Below, one piece after another: positions 1 through 9,751 of a DNA stretch of 64,000 nucleotides (its first letter is position 1; each line of letters starts with the position of its first letter). The translations under genes and the position numbers were made by a program. The notes under the pieces are model-generated. The model worked only from the letters and a program-made list of their open reading frames with translations. It was not told the DNA's origin and did not search any database. This DNA is from Streptomyces sp. CB02056. GTDB lineage: Bacteria > Actinomycetota > Actinomycetes > Streptomycetales > Streptomycetaceae. Where the stretch lies: NCBI RefSeq assembly GCF_001905545.1, contig NZ_LIPD01000027.1, positions 1 through 64,000 of the forward strand. The letters run 5' to 3'.

Positions 1-38
1 GGGGGTTCTTCGCATTTCCGGTGACGTATCGTCAGGGC

Positions 39-1025
39 ATGGACGATCAGACAGCGGTCATTGCGAACGATGTGCTCCGGCCCGCGCAGCGCGACGGCGC
101 CCTGCGTGTTCTGGCGGAGGCCCAGGCGGTGGACGGCCGGGCCGCCGTGTCCGAGCAGGGCCGGCTCCGGCTGCGGAACGCGGAGACTCCGCGCCCGGGC
201 GTCATCCATCTCGTAGAGACCGAATCCGGGGCCGGATCCGAGTCCGAAACCGGAGCCGTCCTCGGCTACGGCCAGCTGGAGGTGCCGGAGAACCCGGCCG
301 CCAACCCCGCCGCCGAGCTGGTGGTCGATCCCGCCGTCCGCGGTCGCGGCCTGGCCCGTCCGCTGGTGGACGCCGTCCTGGCACAGGCCCACCGCGCGGG
401 GCGCGAGGCGGTGGACTTCTGGGTGCACGGCGGCCACCCGGCGGCCCGGCACCTGGCCGAGGCGTACGGCGCGGAGCTGGTCCGCGAACTGCGCCAGATG
501 CGCCGGCCCGGCCCGCAGACCGAGGACGTGGTCGTCCCCGCGGGCATCGAGCTCCGGACCTTCCGCCCGGGGGAGGACGACGCCGAGTGGCTGCGGCTGA
601 ACGCCCTGGCCTTCGCCCACCACCCCGAGCAGGGCACCTGGACCGAGCAGGACCTGGCCGAGCGGATCGCCGAGCCCTGGTTCGACCCGGCCGGCTTCTT
701 CCTCGCCACCCGGGACGGCAAGGTGGTCGGCTTCCACTGGACCAAGGTGCACCCGGCCACCGCCACCGAGCCCGAGCTCGGCGAGGTGTACGTGGTCGGC
801 GTGGACCCGGCGGAGCAGGGCAGCGGCCTCGGCCGGGCACTGACCGCGGCGGGCCTTCGCCACCTGACCGGCACCGGCCCCGGCGAGCGCGGACTGGGTG
901 CCGTCCTCCTCTACGTCGACGCCGACAACCCGGTGGCCGTGCGGGTGTACGAACGCCTGGCGTTCACCGTCCACGAGGTGGACCTCATGTACCGGGCCCC
1001 GTACCGGGCGCCCCGCCCCGCCTAG
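39..1025 (+). CDS. mshD: Mycothiol synthase (acetyl-CoA:Cys-GlcN-Ins acetyltransferase)
   Basis: Catalyses the last step of mycothiol synthesis, N-acetylating the cysteine of Cys-GlcN-Ins in the cytoplasm. The 328-residue protein has two tandem GNAT domains. An acetyl-CoA loop, VRGRGLAR, lies at residues 100-107 and a second, GSGLGRAL, at 261-268; the C-terminus ([20 protein letters not shown]) is typical of MshD. An in-frame GTG lies 18 bases upstream, but the ATG at 39 gives the usual family N-terminus. It is followed by a 347-base gap before ppk and is probably its own transcription unit. The family assignment is secure; only the start is uncertain. Confidence 0.9.
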   Translation: MDDQTAVIANDVLRPAQRDGALRVLAEAQAVDGRAAVSEQGRLRLRNAETPRPGVIHLVETESGAGSESETGAVLGYGQLEVPENPAANPAAELVVDPAVRGRGLARPLVDAVLAQAHRAGREAVDFWVHGGHPAARHLAEAYGAELVRELRQMRRPGPQTEDVVVPAGIELRTFRPGEDDAEWLRLNALAFAHHPEQGTWTEQDLAERIAEPWFDPAGFFLATRDGKVVGFHWTKVHPATATEPELGEVYVVGVDPAEQGSGLGRALTAAGLRHLTGTGPGERGLGAVLLYVDADNPVAVRVYERLAFTVHEVDLMYRAPYRAPRPA

Positions 1026-1159
1026 CCGCCGGTAGCCGCCGTCGGCCGGAACGCCCCCGGAACACCCCCGGACCGGGGCACGGACCAGGGAACGGACGGG
1101 GTACGGGACGGCTTAACCCCTTGCCCCGACCGACTCAGCTTTCCTCCCGGCCATGCGGT

Positions 1160-1181
1160 GTTTACCGTGGATTCAATTGCT
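1160..1181 (+). promoter_or_regulatory. Possible degenerate PHO box upstream of ppk
   Basis: GTTTACC at 1160-1166 and ATTCAAT at 1171-1177 are spaced exactly 11 bases apart, the pitch of Streptomyces PhoP direct-repeat units (GTTCACC type). The site lies about 190 bases before the chosen ppk start. ppk is a known PhoP target in streptomycetes. The second unit matches poorly, so this is an inference. Confidence 0.3.
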
Positions 1182-1372
1182 GCCGCGAAGATCACAGGAT
1201 GAAGTCCGTAGTGTCTCGCTCGTGCAGAGTCGACCGCCACGCACCGGCCGGTCCTGTACGGACCGCGCCCGGAGGGTGGGTGCTGTCCCCGGGTCCGGCC
1301 CGGGGCGAGGGCGACGGCCCGCAGAGCCCATCGCGTCCGGACGCCGTCCTGCTGCTGGAGGAGCTGGAGCCC

Positions 1373-3550
1373 ATGAGCATCCCCCGCCCCGTCTCTGCCC
1401 CGCTGTCGCCCCCGGCCCGGATGTCCAGCGCGCTGGGGATCCCGCCGGAGCTGCCGGCCACGGACGAAGAGGAGTTCGAAGCGCTGCCGCAGGGCCGCTT
1501 CCTGGACCGCGAGCGCAGTTGGCTCGCGTTCAACGAGCGGGTCCTGGAGCTGGCCGAGGACCCGGGCATCCCGCTGCTGGAACGGGCGAAGTTCCTGGCG
1601 ATCTTCGCGAGCAACCTGGACGAGTTCTTCATGGTCCGGGTGGCCGGCCTCAAGCGCCGGATCGCCACCGGCGTCGCCACGCGCAGTGCCTCCGGCCTCC
1701 AGCCGCGCGAGGTGCTGGACCTGATCTGGACCCGCTCGCGCGAGCTGATGGCCCGCCACGCCGCCGCCTTCCAGCAGGAGGTGCTGCCGGACCTCGCCGC
1801 CGAGGGCATCGAGCTGGTCCGCTGGTCGGAGCTGGCCGAGAAGGAGCAGGCCCGGCTGCACACGCTGTTCCGGCAGAAGATCTTCCCCGTGCTGACCCCG
1901 CTGGCCGTCGACCCGGCGCACCCCTTCCCGTACATATCGGGACTCTCGCTGAACCTGGCCGTCGTGGTGCGCAACCCGGTCTCCGGGCACAAGCACTTCG
2001 CGCGGGTCAAGGTGCCGCAGTCGCTGGCCCGCTTCCTGGAGGCCTCGCCCCAGCGGTACGTCCCGCTGGAGGACGTCATGGGCGCCCACCTGGAGGAGCT
2101 CTTCCCGGGGATGGAGGTGCTGGCCCACCACGCCTTCCGCGTCACCCGCAACGAGGACCTGGAGGTGGAGGAGGACGACACCGAGAACATCCTCAAGGCC
2201 CTGGAGAAGGAGCTGATGCGGCGGCGCTTCGGCCCGCCGGTCCGGCTGGAGGTCGAGGAGTCGATCGACCCGTACATCCTGGACCTGCTGGTGCGGGAGC
2301 TGAACATCACCGAGGCGGAGGTCTTCCCGCTGCCCGGGCCGCTGGATCTGACCGGGCTGTTCGGGATCGCCGAGCTGGACCGCCCGGAGTTGAGGTACCC
2401 GAAGTTCGTGGCCGGCACGGCCCGCGGGCTGACCGACGTCGAGTCGGCCTCCCAGCCGGACATCTTCGCCGCGATGCGCGAGCGCGACGTCCTGCTGCAC
2501 CACCCGTACGACAGCTTCTCCACCTCGGTGCAGGCCTTCCTGGAGCAGGCCGCCGCCGACCCGGACGTGCTGGCGATCAAGCAGACCCTGTACCGCACCT
2601 CCGGCGACTCGCCGATCGTCGACGCGCTGATCGACGCGGCCGAGTCCGGCAAGCAGGTGCTGGTGCTGGTCGAGATCAAGGCGCGCTTCGACGAGCAGGC
2701 CAACATCAAGTGGGCCCGCAAGCTGGAGGAGTCCGGCTGCCACGTGGTGTACGGCCTGGTCGGGCTGAAGACGCACTGCAAGCTCTCGCTGGTGGTCCGG
2801 CAGGAGGGCGACACCCTGCGCCGCTACTCGCACGTCGGCACCGGCAACTACCACCCGAAGACGGCCCGGCTGTACGAGGACCTCGGCCTGCTCACCTCCG
2901 ACCCGCAGGTCGGCGCGGACCTCTCGGACCTGTTCAACCGGCTCTCCGGCTACTCGCGCCGCGAGTCCTACCGCCGTCTGCTGACCGCCCCGCGCGGCCT
3001 GCGCGACGGGCTGGTCGCGCGGATCCACAACGAGATCGCCCACCACCGGGCGGGCCGTCCGGCCTACGTGAAGGTCAAGGTCAACTCGATCGTCGACGAG
3101 GCCGTGATCGACGCGCTGTACCGGGCCTCCCAGGCGGGGGTGCCGGTGGACGTCTGGGTGCGCGGGATCTGCGCGATCCGCCCGGGCGTGCCGGGGCTGA
3201 GCGAGAACATCCGGGTCCGCAGCGTCCTGGGCCGCTTCCTGGAGCACTCCCGGATCTTCGTGTTCGGCAACAACGGCGATCCGGAGGTCTGGATCGGCAG
3301 CGCCGACATGATGCACCGCAACCTGGACCGCCGGATCGAGGCGCTGCTGCGGATCACCGATCCGGCACACCGCGCCGAGCTGTCCGGGCTGATCGACCTC
3401 GGGGTGTCGGACGAGACCGAGTCCTGGCACCTGGGGCCGGACGGCGCCTGGACCAGGCACTCGCAGGACGCCGAGGGCCGGCCGCTGCGACACGTCCAGG
3501 ACCTGCTGATCGACTCGCGCCAGCGCCGCAGGGCCGCCACCTCGCGCTGA
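1373..3550 (+). CDS. ppk: Polyphosphate kinase 1
   Basis: Reversibly transfers the gamma-phosphate of ATP to polyphosphate, linking phosphate supply to energy storage. The 725-residue protein has the full PPK1 layout. The N-terminal part contains [19 protein letters not shown], and the catalytic part contains the autophosphorylating His468 in THCKLSL and His487 in HVGTGNYH, by analogy with E. coli His435 and His454. The ATG at 1373 is preferred because it precedes the conserved region closely; an in-frame ATG at 1199 would add 58 low-complexity residues. The CHAD and Nudix genes follow on the same strand and the pst operon lies further down, so the context is phosphate metabolism. Confidence 0.93.
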   Translation: MSIPRPVSAPLSPPARMSSALGIPPELPATDEEEFEALPQGRFLDRERSWLAFNERVLELAEDPGIPLLERAKFLAIFASNLDEFFMVRVAGLKRRIATGVATRSASGLQPREVLDLIWTRSRELMARHAAAFQQEVLPDLAAEGIELVRWSELAEKEQARLHTLFRQKIFPVLTPLAVDPAHPFPYISGLSLNLAVVVRNPVSGHKHFARVKVPQSLARFLEASPQRYVPLEDVMGAHLEELFPGMEVLAHHAFRVTRNEDLEVEEDDTENILKALEKELMRRRFGPPVRLEVEESIDPYILDLLVRELNITEAEVFPLPGPLDLTGLFGIAELDRPELRYPKFVAGTARGLTDVESASQPDIFAAMRERDVLLHHPYDSFSTSVQAFLEQAAADPDVLAIKQTLYRTSGDSPIVDALIDAAESGKQVLVLVEIKARFDEQANIKWARKLEESGCHVVYGLVGLKTHCKLSLVVRQEGDTLRRYSHVGTGNYHPKTARLYEDLGLLTSDPQVGADLSDLFNRLSGYSRRESYRRLLTAPRGLRDGLVARIHNEIAHHRAGRPAYVKVKVNSIVDEAVIDALYRASQAGVPVDVWVRGICAIRPGVPGLSENIRVRSVLGRFLEHSRIFVFGNNGDPEVWIGSADMMHRNLDRRIEALLRITDPAHRAELSGLIDLGVSDETESWHLGPDGAWTRHSQDAEGRPLRHVQDLLIDSRQRRRAATSR

Positions 3551-3580
3551 CGCGCCCACTGATGCGAGCCGCCGGAGCAG

Positions 3581-3599
3581 TCGGGCCCCTCGGGCCCGA
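3581..3599 (+). terminator. Short hairpin between ppk and the CHAD gene
   Basis: TCGGGCCC at 3581-3588 pairs with GGGCCCGA at 3592-3599 across a 3-base loop, giving 8 perfect GC-rich pairs with no U-tract. It lies 31 bases after the ppk stop and could be a weak terminator or processing site. Confidence 0.4.
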
Positions 3600-3670
3600 A
3601 GGGGACCTGTTCCGGCGGTCGGCCACCAGCTCCGGGGGACCGCCCCGGGGGAACGGGGATCTACCACGCC

Positions 3671-4759
3671 ATGACCGAAGCGCCGATGACGGCCCAGGCG
3701 GCCTCCACAGCGACCGCCGGGGACATCCTCTCCCGCCACCTCACCGTCCAGGCCGGCGCCTTCCTGCGCGCGCTGCCGCTGGCGGTGGGCGAGGTCGGTG
3801 CCAGACCCGGGACGGCCTCGACCGTCCCGTCGGCCGGCACCTCGGACCTGCTGCGGGCCGTCCGGCGGATCGGCGGGCTGCTGCACACCTTCGGCTCGGT
3901 CTTCGAACAGACCTGGGCGCAGGAGTCGCGCACCGAGCTGCGCTGGCTGCTCAACCTGCTGGCGCTGGAGCCCGGCTACGTCCGCCGCTCGGCCCGGCTG
4001 CTGGGCGCGCTGGACCTGCTGAGCGGCACCGACCCGGAGGGGACGGGCATGCTGGCCGGCCACGCGGGCGCCCCCAAGGCGCGCGCGCTGCTGGACCGGC
4101 AGCTGACCCTGGCCCGGACCAGGGCGCACTCCACCGTGCTCCAGGAGCTCCGCTCCGCCCGGCTGCACGCGCTGGCGGACCGGATGACCCTGCTGGTCGG
4201 CGAGGCGCCGCTGCTGGACTCGGCGGACGGCCGGGCCCCGGCCGTGCTGCTGCCGCAGGCCGCCGCCGCGTTCGCCGCGCTGTCCGCGGGCGCCCAGCAG
4301 CTGCCGCTGCAGCGGGCCGCGACGCCGTACGGCGGGGACGGGCTGCGCCGGCTGGGCGCGGTGCCGGCGTCCCGCGGGGCGACGGACGCGGACACCGCGC
4401 TGGCGGCCGACGACGCGCCCTGGGCGCGGTTGCGGATCCTGGTGAAGCGGGCCCGGTACGTGCTGGAGGTGTGCGGCCGCGCCTCCTCCGAGCTGGACGG
4501 GCTGGACGCGGTGTTGGACCGGCAGCAGGAGGCGGCGGACGCCGCCGTCACCGCCGCCACCGCGGCGCGCACCCCGCGGATCACCCCGGCGACCGCGTAC
4601 GTCCTGGGCGTGGTGCACGCCGACCAGCGGCTGGAGGTGGAGTCGGCGCGGTACGCCGTCGGCCGCCGCTGGCCGGACCTGCCGCCCGGCCCGGACGGCT
4701 GGCTGGAGCTCGTCCCGGCCGACGCCTGGGGGCACTCCGTCGCACCCCGGACGGTCTGA
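3671..4759 (+). CDS. CHAD domain-containing protein
   Basis: CHAD domains are all-alpha modules rich in conserved histidine and charged residues that bind inorganic polyphosphate. This 362-residue protein has the pattern over most of its length, for example ELRWLLNLLALEPGYVRRSARLLGAL, the RLHALADRM segment, and LRILVKRARYVLEVC near residue 260. It lies between ppk and a Nudix hydrolase, ending one base before the Nudix start. A role in binding polyphosphate made by the neighbouring kinase is likely but inferred. The second Met at codon 6 (3686) is an alternative start. The S. coelicolor ppk neighbourhood has the same gene order. Confidence 0.8.
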   Translation: MTEAPMTAQAASTATAGDILSRHLTVQAGAFLRALPLAVGEVGARPGTASTVPSAGTSDLLRAVRRIGGLLHTFGSVFEQTWAQESRTELRWLLNLLALEPGYVRRSARLLGALDLLSGTDPEGTGMLAGHAGAPKARALLDRQLTLARTRAHSTVLQELRSARLHALADRMTLLVGEAPLLDSADGRAPAVLLPQAAAAFAALSAGAQQLPLQRAATPYGGDGLRRLGAVPASRGATDADTALAADDAPWARLRILVKRARYVLEVCGRASSELDGLDAVLDRQQEAADAAVTAATAARTPRITPATAYVLGVVHADQRLEVESARYAVGRRWPDLPPGPDGWLELVPADAWGHSVAPRTV

Positions 4760-4760
4760 G

Positions 4761-5276
4761 GTGGGCGAGCGCCCCCGCACCGGCCGGGCGGCGGCCGGTG
4801 CGGGGCACGGCCCGGTGATCCTGGCGGCGGGCGCGGTGCTGTGGCTGCCGGGCCGGCCGAAGAAGAGCGGCCGGCTGGGGCGGCCGCGGATCGCGCTGGT
4901 CCACCGGCCCAAGTACGACGACTGGAGCCTGCCGAAGGGCAAGCTCGAAGCCGGTGAGGGGATGGCCGAGGCGGCGCTGCGCGAGGTCCGGGAGGAGACC
5001 GGGTTCCACTGCCTGCTGGGCCCGGAGCTGCCCACCCAGCACTACCGGGTACAGGGCCGTCCGAAGGAGGTCCGCTACTGGGCGGCGGTGCCGTCGAGCG
5101 GGTCCTTCCGGCCCAACCGGGAGGTGGACCGGCTGGACTGGCTGCCGGCCGGGAAGGCGCGCGCACGGCTCACCCACGACCAGGACCGGCTGCTGGTCGA
5201 CGCCCTGCTGGCGGTCCTGGGGGCGGAGCCGGTGCGGGCCGCGGGGGCCGGGCCGGTGAAGGAACGGTGGAAGTGA
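4761..5276 (+). CDS. Nudix hydrolase
   Basis: Hydrolyses a nucleoside diphosphate-linked (or diphosphoinositol/dinucleoside polyphosphate-like) substrate; the exact one is unknown. The 171-residue protein has a complete Nudix box from Gly60 to Phe82: GKLEAGE, seven residues, then REVREETGF with the metal-binding glutamates. LPKGKLEAGE is typical of the actinobacterial family next to ppk. The GTG start lies one base after the CHAD stop, implying translational coupling. Position in the ppk-CHAD group suggests phosphate-rich metabolite turnover, but nothing in the sequence defines the substrate. Confidence 0.85.
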   Translation: MGERPRTGRAAAGAGHGPVILAAGAVLWLPGRPKKSGRLGRPRIALVHRPKYDDWSLPKGKLEAGEGMAEAALREVREETGFHCLLGPELPTQHYRVQGRPKEVRYWAAVPSSGSFRPNREVDRLDWLPAGKARARLTHDQDRLLVDALLAVLGAEPVRAAGAGPVKERWK

Positions 5277-5342
5277 TCTCGTCGCGCCCTCCCCGTGACG
5301 CAACCGTTACTACCTGACGTAGTTTCCTGTCATCCGTTCGAG

Positions 5343-5386
5343 GTTCACTCGCCGTTCACTTGCGACCGGCTGTCGTGTCACTTACC
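5343..5386 (+). promoter_or_regulatory. PHO box (PhoP-binding direct repeats) of pstS
   Basis: Two adjacent 11-base units, GTTCACTCGCC (5343-5353) and GTTCACTTGCG (5354-5364), match the Streptomyces PHO-box pattern. A further in-phase unit, TGTCACTTACC (5376-5386), keeps the TCACT core two repeat lengths later. A -10-like TAACTT lies at 5392-5397. The arrangement predicts PhoP activation of pstS under phosphate limitation, with a leader of about 100 bases before the start at 5504. Confidence 0.85.
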
Positions 5387-5503
5387 CGGCCTAACTTCGG
5401 GACCACCGGAGGGCCGCACGGGCCCCGGACCACAGCAAAACCCGCGCTGGGCCGTACGCGTACGGCGCACGCCAAGGGCAATGCCACAGAAAGGGACACC
5501 CCT

Positions 5504-6637
5504 GTGAAGCTCCAGCGGAACGGCCGCTCCAAGGCCCTCGCGATCGGTGCCATGGCGCTCGTCAGCTCGCTGTCGCTCGCCGCCTGCGGGTCGGACAACA
5601 ACAACAACACGACCGCGTCCGGTGGCTCCAACGGCTCCGCCGCGACCAGCGCGATCAACTGTGGCAAGGCCGGTTCGCTGATCGCCGCCGGTTCGACCGC
5701 GCAGACCGCGGCGATGGACGTCTGGAAGACCAGCTTCGCCGCCGCCTGCTCCGGCAGCACGATCAACTACCAGGGTGGCGGCTCCGGTGCCGGCATCCAG
5801 CAGTTCAACCAGGGCAAGATCCAGTTCGCCGGCTCCGACTCGGCCCTCAAGCCGGCCGAGGTCGACGCCTCCAAGGCGGTCTGCACCGGCGGCCAGGGCA
5901 TCGACCTGCCGATGGTCGGCGGTCTGATCTCGCTGGTCTACAACGTCGACGGCGTCGACAACCTGGTCCTGGACGGCCCGACCTCCGCCAAGATCTTCGA
6001 CTCGCAGATCACCAAGTGGAACGACCCGGCGATCGCGGCCCTGAACCCGGGCGCCAAGCTGCCGGACGCGGAGATCCAGACCTTCCACCGCTCGGACGAC
6101 GCCGGCACCACCGAGAACCTGACCAAGTACTTCGCCGCCGCCGGCGGCGGCGCCTGGACCTACCCGGCCGGCAAGGCCTGGGCGGCCAAGGGCGGCCAGT
6201 CGGCCAACGGCAGCGCCGGCGTCTCGGCCCAGGTGAAGCAGGTCAAGAACTCGATCAGCTACGTCGAGCTGGCCTACGCCCAGACCAACAGCCTGAAGAG
6301 CGCCGACATCAACACGGGCGCCTCCAAGCCGGTCGCGGCCACCGCCGAGAACGCCGCCAGCACCATCGCCAAGGCCCAGGCCGCCGGCACCGGCAGCGAC
6401 CTCGCGCTGAAGCTCGACTACGCGACCAAGGACGAGGGCTCCTACCCGCTGGTCCTGATCACCTACGAGATCGTCTGCGACAAGGGCAACAAGGCCGAGA
6501 CCCTCGACACCCTGAAGTCCTTCCTGACCTACACGGCCAGCGACGCGGGCCAGAAGGCCGTCGGCGAGAAGGGCTACGTCCCGCTGCCGAAGGCCGTGAC
6601 CGACAAGGTCAACGGCGTCATCGCGACCCTGGCCTGA
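5504..6637 (+). CDS. pstS: Phosphate ABC transporter substrate-binding lipoprotein PstS
   Basis: High-affinity extracellular phosphate receptor of the Pst transporter. The 377-residue precursor has a signal sequence ending in the lipobox LSLAAC, with Cys28 as the lipidation site, followed by an Asn/Ser-rich linker. The mature part has PstS features such as GSTAQ, YQGGGSGAGIQQF, FAGSDSALKPAE and FHRSDDAGTTENLTKYF, which form the phosphate-binding loops. A longer open frame exists upstream, but the GTG at 5504 has an AGAAAGGGA Shine-Dalgarno sequence and gives a proper signal peptide. It precedes pstCAB and is separated from them by a strong hairpin. Confidence 0.95.
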   Translation: MKLQRNGRSKALAIGAMALVSSLSLAACGSDNNNNTTASGGSNGSAATSAINCGKAGSLIAAGSTAQTAAMDVWKTSFAAACSGSTINYQGGGSGAGIQQFNQGKIQFAGSDSALKPAEVDASKAVCTGGQGIDLPMVGGLISLVYNVDGVDNLVLDGPTSAKIFDSQITKWNDPAIAALNPGAKLPDAEIQTFHRSDDAGTTENLTKYFAAAGGGAWTYPAGKAWAAKGGQSANGSAGVSAQVKQVKNSISYVELAYAQTNSLKSADINTGASKPVAATAENAASTIAKAQAAGTGSDLALKLDYATKDEGSYPLVLITYEIVCDKGNKAETLDTLKSFLTYTASDAGQKAVGEKGYVPLPKAVTDKVNGVIATLA

Positions 6638-6650
6638 CCCGACAGGACCC

Positions 6651-6698
6651 CCGGTGGGGCGGCCCCGTGAGCGAGGGGGGCCGGGGCCGCCCCACCGG
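6651..6698 (+). terminator. Strong hairpin between pstS and pstC (probable attenuator)
   Basis: The arms 6651-6667 and 6682-6698 are perfect 17-base inverted repeats enclosing a 14-base loop. It begins 13 bases after the pstS stop and 91 bases before pstC. It probably terminates or processes most transcripts so that the receptor is made in excess over the permease. Confidence 0.75.
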
Positions 6699-6788
6699 AA
6701 CGCACCACACCCAGCACCACGTCCGGGGCACCGCCGCCATGGTGCCGTTCCCCCTTCCGGGGCGGCACCACCAGACCGGAGTAGACCA

Positions 6789-7766
6789 ATGACTTCATCC
6801 TCCCCTGCCGCCCCGCGAGGCAGGGAACGCCGGCCGCGCGACAGCCGGGTCGGCGACAAGATCTTCATGAACCTCGCCCGGGGCTCGGGCATCCTGCTGC
6901 TGGTCATCATGGCCGCCATCGCGGCGTTCCTGACCTGGCGGTCGGTCCAGGCCCTGAGCACCAACGAAGGCAACTTCCTCACCTCCTTCGAGTGGACGCC
7001 GGACGCCCCGAAGCCCGTCTTCGGCATCGCCGTCCTGGCCTTCGGCACCATCGTCAGCGCCGTCATCGCGATGGCGATCGCCGTCCCGGTGGCCATCGGG
7101 ATCGCGCTGTTCATCTCGCACTACGCGCCGCGCCGGATCGCCCAGCCGTTCGCCTACCTGGTCGACCTGCTCGCCGCCGTCCCCAGCATCGTCTACGGCC
7201 TCTGGGGCGCGCTCTTCCTCGTGCCGCACATGGACGGTCTGACCAGCTGGCTCAACGAGTACCTGGGCTGGACGTACATCTTCGACCAGACCAGGACCGG
7301 CACCCCGCGCAACCTGTTCACCGTCGGCATCCTGCTGGCGATCATGGTCCTGCCGATCATCACCGCGGTCTCCCGCGAGGTGTTCCGCCAGGTGCCGCGG
7401 ATGCACGAGGAGGCGGCGCTCGCGCTCGGCGCGACCCGCTGGGAGATGATCCGCACCGCGGTGCTGCCGTTCGGCCGCCCCGGCATCATCTCGGCCTCGA
7501 TGCTCGGCCTCGGCCGCGCGCTCGGCGAGACCATCGCGGTCGCGGTGGTGCTGTCCGCCAGCAACGTCCTGTCGCTGCACATCCTCGACGCCGGCGGCGG
7601 CACCTTCGCGCAGAACATCGCGCTGAAGTTCGCCGAGGCCGGGGACAACGGCCGCAACGCGCTGATGGCCTCCGGCCTCGTCCTGTTCGTCATCACCCTG
7701 CTGGTGAACGGTGCCGCGCGACTGATCATCGCCCGCCGCAAGGAGTACTCGGGGGCCAACGCATGA
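6789..7766 (+). CDS. pstC: Phosphate ABC transporter permease PstC
   Basis: One of two membrane subunits of the Pst transporter. The 325-residue protein has a cytoplasmic N-terminus, then a membrane segment (GILLLVIMAAIAAFLTW), and a set of further segments containing the permease signature EEAALALGATRWEMIRTAVLPFGRPGI, which contacts the ATPase. The ATG at 6789 has GGAG seven bases upstream. The stop codon overlaps the pstA start in ATGA, so the two permeases are translationally coupled. Confidence 0.94.
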   Translation: MTSSSPAAPRGRERRPRDSRVGDKIFMNLARGSGILLLVIMAAIAAFLTWRSVQALSTNEGNFLTSFEWTPDAPKPVFGIAVLAFGTIVSAVIAMAIAVPVAIGIALFISHYAPRRIAQPFAYLVDLLAAVPSIVYGLWGALFLVPHMDGLTSWLNEYLGWTYIFDQTRTGTPRNLFTVGILLAIMVLPIITAVSREVFRQVPRMHEEAALALGATRWEMIRTAVLPFGRPGIISASMLGLGRALGETIAVAVVLSASNVLSLHILDAGGGTFAQNIALKFAEAGDNGRNALMASGLVLFVITLLVNGAARLIIARRKEYSGANA

Positions 7767-8833
7767 CCGTCACCGCGCTCGTCGAGGACGCCCGGCCCGT
7801 CGGCCGTCCGCTGACCGCCAACCGCCTGCCCAAGTGGGCCCCGGCCGCCGTCGCCGCCGGCTCGATCGCCCTCGGCTGCGGGATCGGCGCGGTCGGCGGG
7901 CTGGCCAGCCACCTCCAGTGGGGCCTGATCTCGGGCCTGCTCTTCCTCCTGATCAGCTACACCCTCTCGGCCCAGGTCGAGGGCCGTCGGCAGGCCAAGG
8001 ACCGGTTCGCCACCTCGGTGGTCTGGGTCGCCTTCATCCTGGCCGTCGTCCCGCTGGTCGCCCTGACGGTCTACACCGTCCAGCAGGGCATCCACGTGGT
8101 CGACGGGAACTTCCTGGGCCACTCCATGAAGGGCGTGATCCAGTCCGGGCCCGGCGGCGGCATCTACCACGCGCTGATCGGCACCCTGGAGCAGGTCGGC
8201 CTGGCCACCGCCATCGCCGCCCCGATCGGTCTGCTGACCGCCGTCTACCTGGTCGAGTACGGCCGCGGCACGCTCGCCAAGGCGGTCACCTTCTTCGTCG
8301 ACGTCATGACGGGCATCCCGTCGATCGTCGCCGGTCTGTTCATCCTCTCGATCTGGAACCTCGCGCTGGGCTTCAGCTACTCCGGCTTCTCGGGCAGCCT
8401 CGCACTGGCGATCCTGATGATGCCGGTCGTGGTCCGGTCCACCGAGGAGATGCTCAAGCTCGTCCCGAACGAGCTGCGCGAGGCCTCGTACGCGCTCGGC
8501 GTGCCGAAGTGGAAGACCATCCTGCGGATCGTCCTCCCCACCGCGATCGGCGGCATCACCACCGGTGTGATGCTCGCGGTCGCCCGCATCACGGGCGAGA
8601 CCGCCCCGGTGATGATGCTGGTGTTCGGCGCCGACTCCATCAACAACAACCCGTTCGAAGGCCCGCAGCAGTCCCTGCCGATGTACATCTGGCAGCAGTA
8701 CTCGCAGGTCAACAACGACTTCGGCTACGCCCGTGCCTGGGGCGCGGCGCTGGTGCTGATCGCCTTCGTGATGGGGCTCAACCTCATCGCCCGGGGCATC
8801 GCGCGCTGGCGCTCGCCCAAGGGCGGGCACTGA
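7763..8833 (+). CDS. pstA: Phosphate ABC transporter permease PstA
   Basis: Second membrane subunit of the Pst transporter, 356 residues. It has an N-terminal pair of membrane segments longer than the minimal PstA core, then the core helices and the ATPase-contact loop REASYALGVPKWKTILRIVLPTAIGGI. FFVDVMTGIPSIVAGLF and RITGETAPVMMLVFGA are typical PstA segments. It starts inside the pstC stop codon (ATGA) and is followed 42 bases later by pstB. Confidence 0.94.
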   Translation: MTVTALVEDARPVGRPLTANRLPKWAPAAVAAGSIALGCGIGAVGGLASHLQWGLISGLLFLLISYTLSAQVEGRRQAKDRFATSVVWVAFILAVVPLVALTVYTVQQGIHVVDGNFLGHSMKGVIQSGPGGGIYHALIGTLEQVGLATAIAAPIGLLTAVYLVEYGRGTLAKAVTFFVDVMTGIPSIVAGLFILSIWNLALGFSYSGFSGSLALAILMMPVVVRSTEEMLKLVPNELREASYALGVPKWKTILRIVLPTAIGGITTGVMLAVARITGETAPVMMLVFGADSINNNPFEGPQQSLPMYIWQQYSQVNNDFGYARAWGAALVLIAFVMGLNLIARGIARWRSPKGGH

Positions 8834-8875
8834 GCGACCGACTGACGTACGAGACAGACGAGAGAAGCAACGATC

Positions 8876-9652
8876 ATGGCCAAGCGTATCGACGTCAGCG
8901 GACTGTCGGCCTTCTACGGCACCACCAAGGCCATCGAGGACATCTCGATGAGCATCGAGCCCCGCTCGGTGACCGCCTTCATCGGCCCCTCCGGCTGCGG
9001 CAAGTCCACCTTCCTGCGGACCCTCAACCGGATGCACGAGGTGATCCCCGGCGCCCGGGTCGAGGGCAAGGTCCTCCTGGACGACGAGAACCTGTACGCC
9101 TCCAACGTCGACCCGGTCGCCGTGCGCCGCTCGGTCGGCATGGTCTTCCAGCGCCCGAACCCGTTCCCGACCATGTCGATCTACGACAACGTGATCGCCG
9201 GTCTCCGGCTCGCCGGCGTGAAGAAGAAGGCCGTGCTGGACGAGGTGGTGGAGCGCTCGCTGAAGGGCGCCAACCTCTGGAAGGAGGTCCACAACCGGCT
9301 GAACAAGCCGGGGGCCGGCCTCTCCGGCGGTCAGCAGCAGCGCCTGTGCATCGCCCGCGCCATCGCGGTCGAGCCCCAGGTCCTGCTGATGGACGAGCCC
9401 TGCTCCGCGCTCGACCCGATCTCCACCCTCGCCATCGAGGACCTGATCGGCGAGCTGAAGGAGCAGTTCACCATCGTCATCGTGACCCACAACATGCAGC
9501 AGGCGGCCCGCGTCAGCGACCGCACCGCCTTCTTCAACCTGGCCGGCGTCGGCCAGCCGGGCAAGCTGGTCGAGCTGGACGACACCCAGCGGATCTTCTC
9601 CAACCCGCAGGTCCAGGCGACCGAGGACTACATCTCCGGCCGCTTCGGCTAG
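8876..9652 (+). CDS. pstB: Phosphate ABC transporter ATP-binding protein PstB
   Basis: Energises phosphate import through PstCA. The 258-residue protein has Walker A GPSGCGKS at 38-45, Q-loop Gln92, signature LSGGQQQR at 149-156 and Walker B VLLMDEP at 169-175. The [12 protein letters not shown] and [14 protein letters not shown] segments are specific to the PstB family. The ATG at 8876 matches the family start. It is the last gene of the pst operon and is followed by a bidirectional terminator. Confidence 0.96.
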   Translation: MAKRIDVSGLSAFYGTTKAIEDISMSIEPRSVTAFIGPSGCGKSTFLRTLNRMHEVIPGARVEGKVLLDDENLYASNVDPVAVRRSVGMVFQRPNPFPTMSIYDNVIAGLRLAGVKKKAVLDEVVERSLKGANLWKEVHNRLNKPGAGLSGGQQQRLCIARAIAVEPQVLLMDEPCSALDPISTLAIEDLIGELKEQFTIVIVTHNMQQAARVSDRTAFFNLAGVGQPGKLVELDDTQRIFSNPQVQATEDYISGRFG

Positions 9653-9751
9653 ACCGGCCCCGTCACGGGCGGCGCCCCGGCGCCGAGCGGCGTGACGGAC
9701 CGCGAGCTGTCCCGTGGTGCTGCATGGCGGTGCCGCCACGGGGCATGGAAA

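Noticed and set aside
1022-5035. A 1337-codon open frame on the minus strand opposite ppk, CHAD and Nudix genes
   Set aside because: High GC content with strong third-position bias makes long antisense frames common. It has no family resemblance and covers well-recognised genes.
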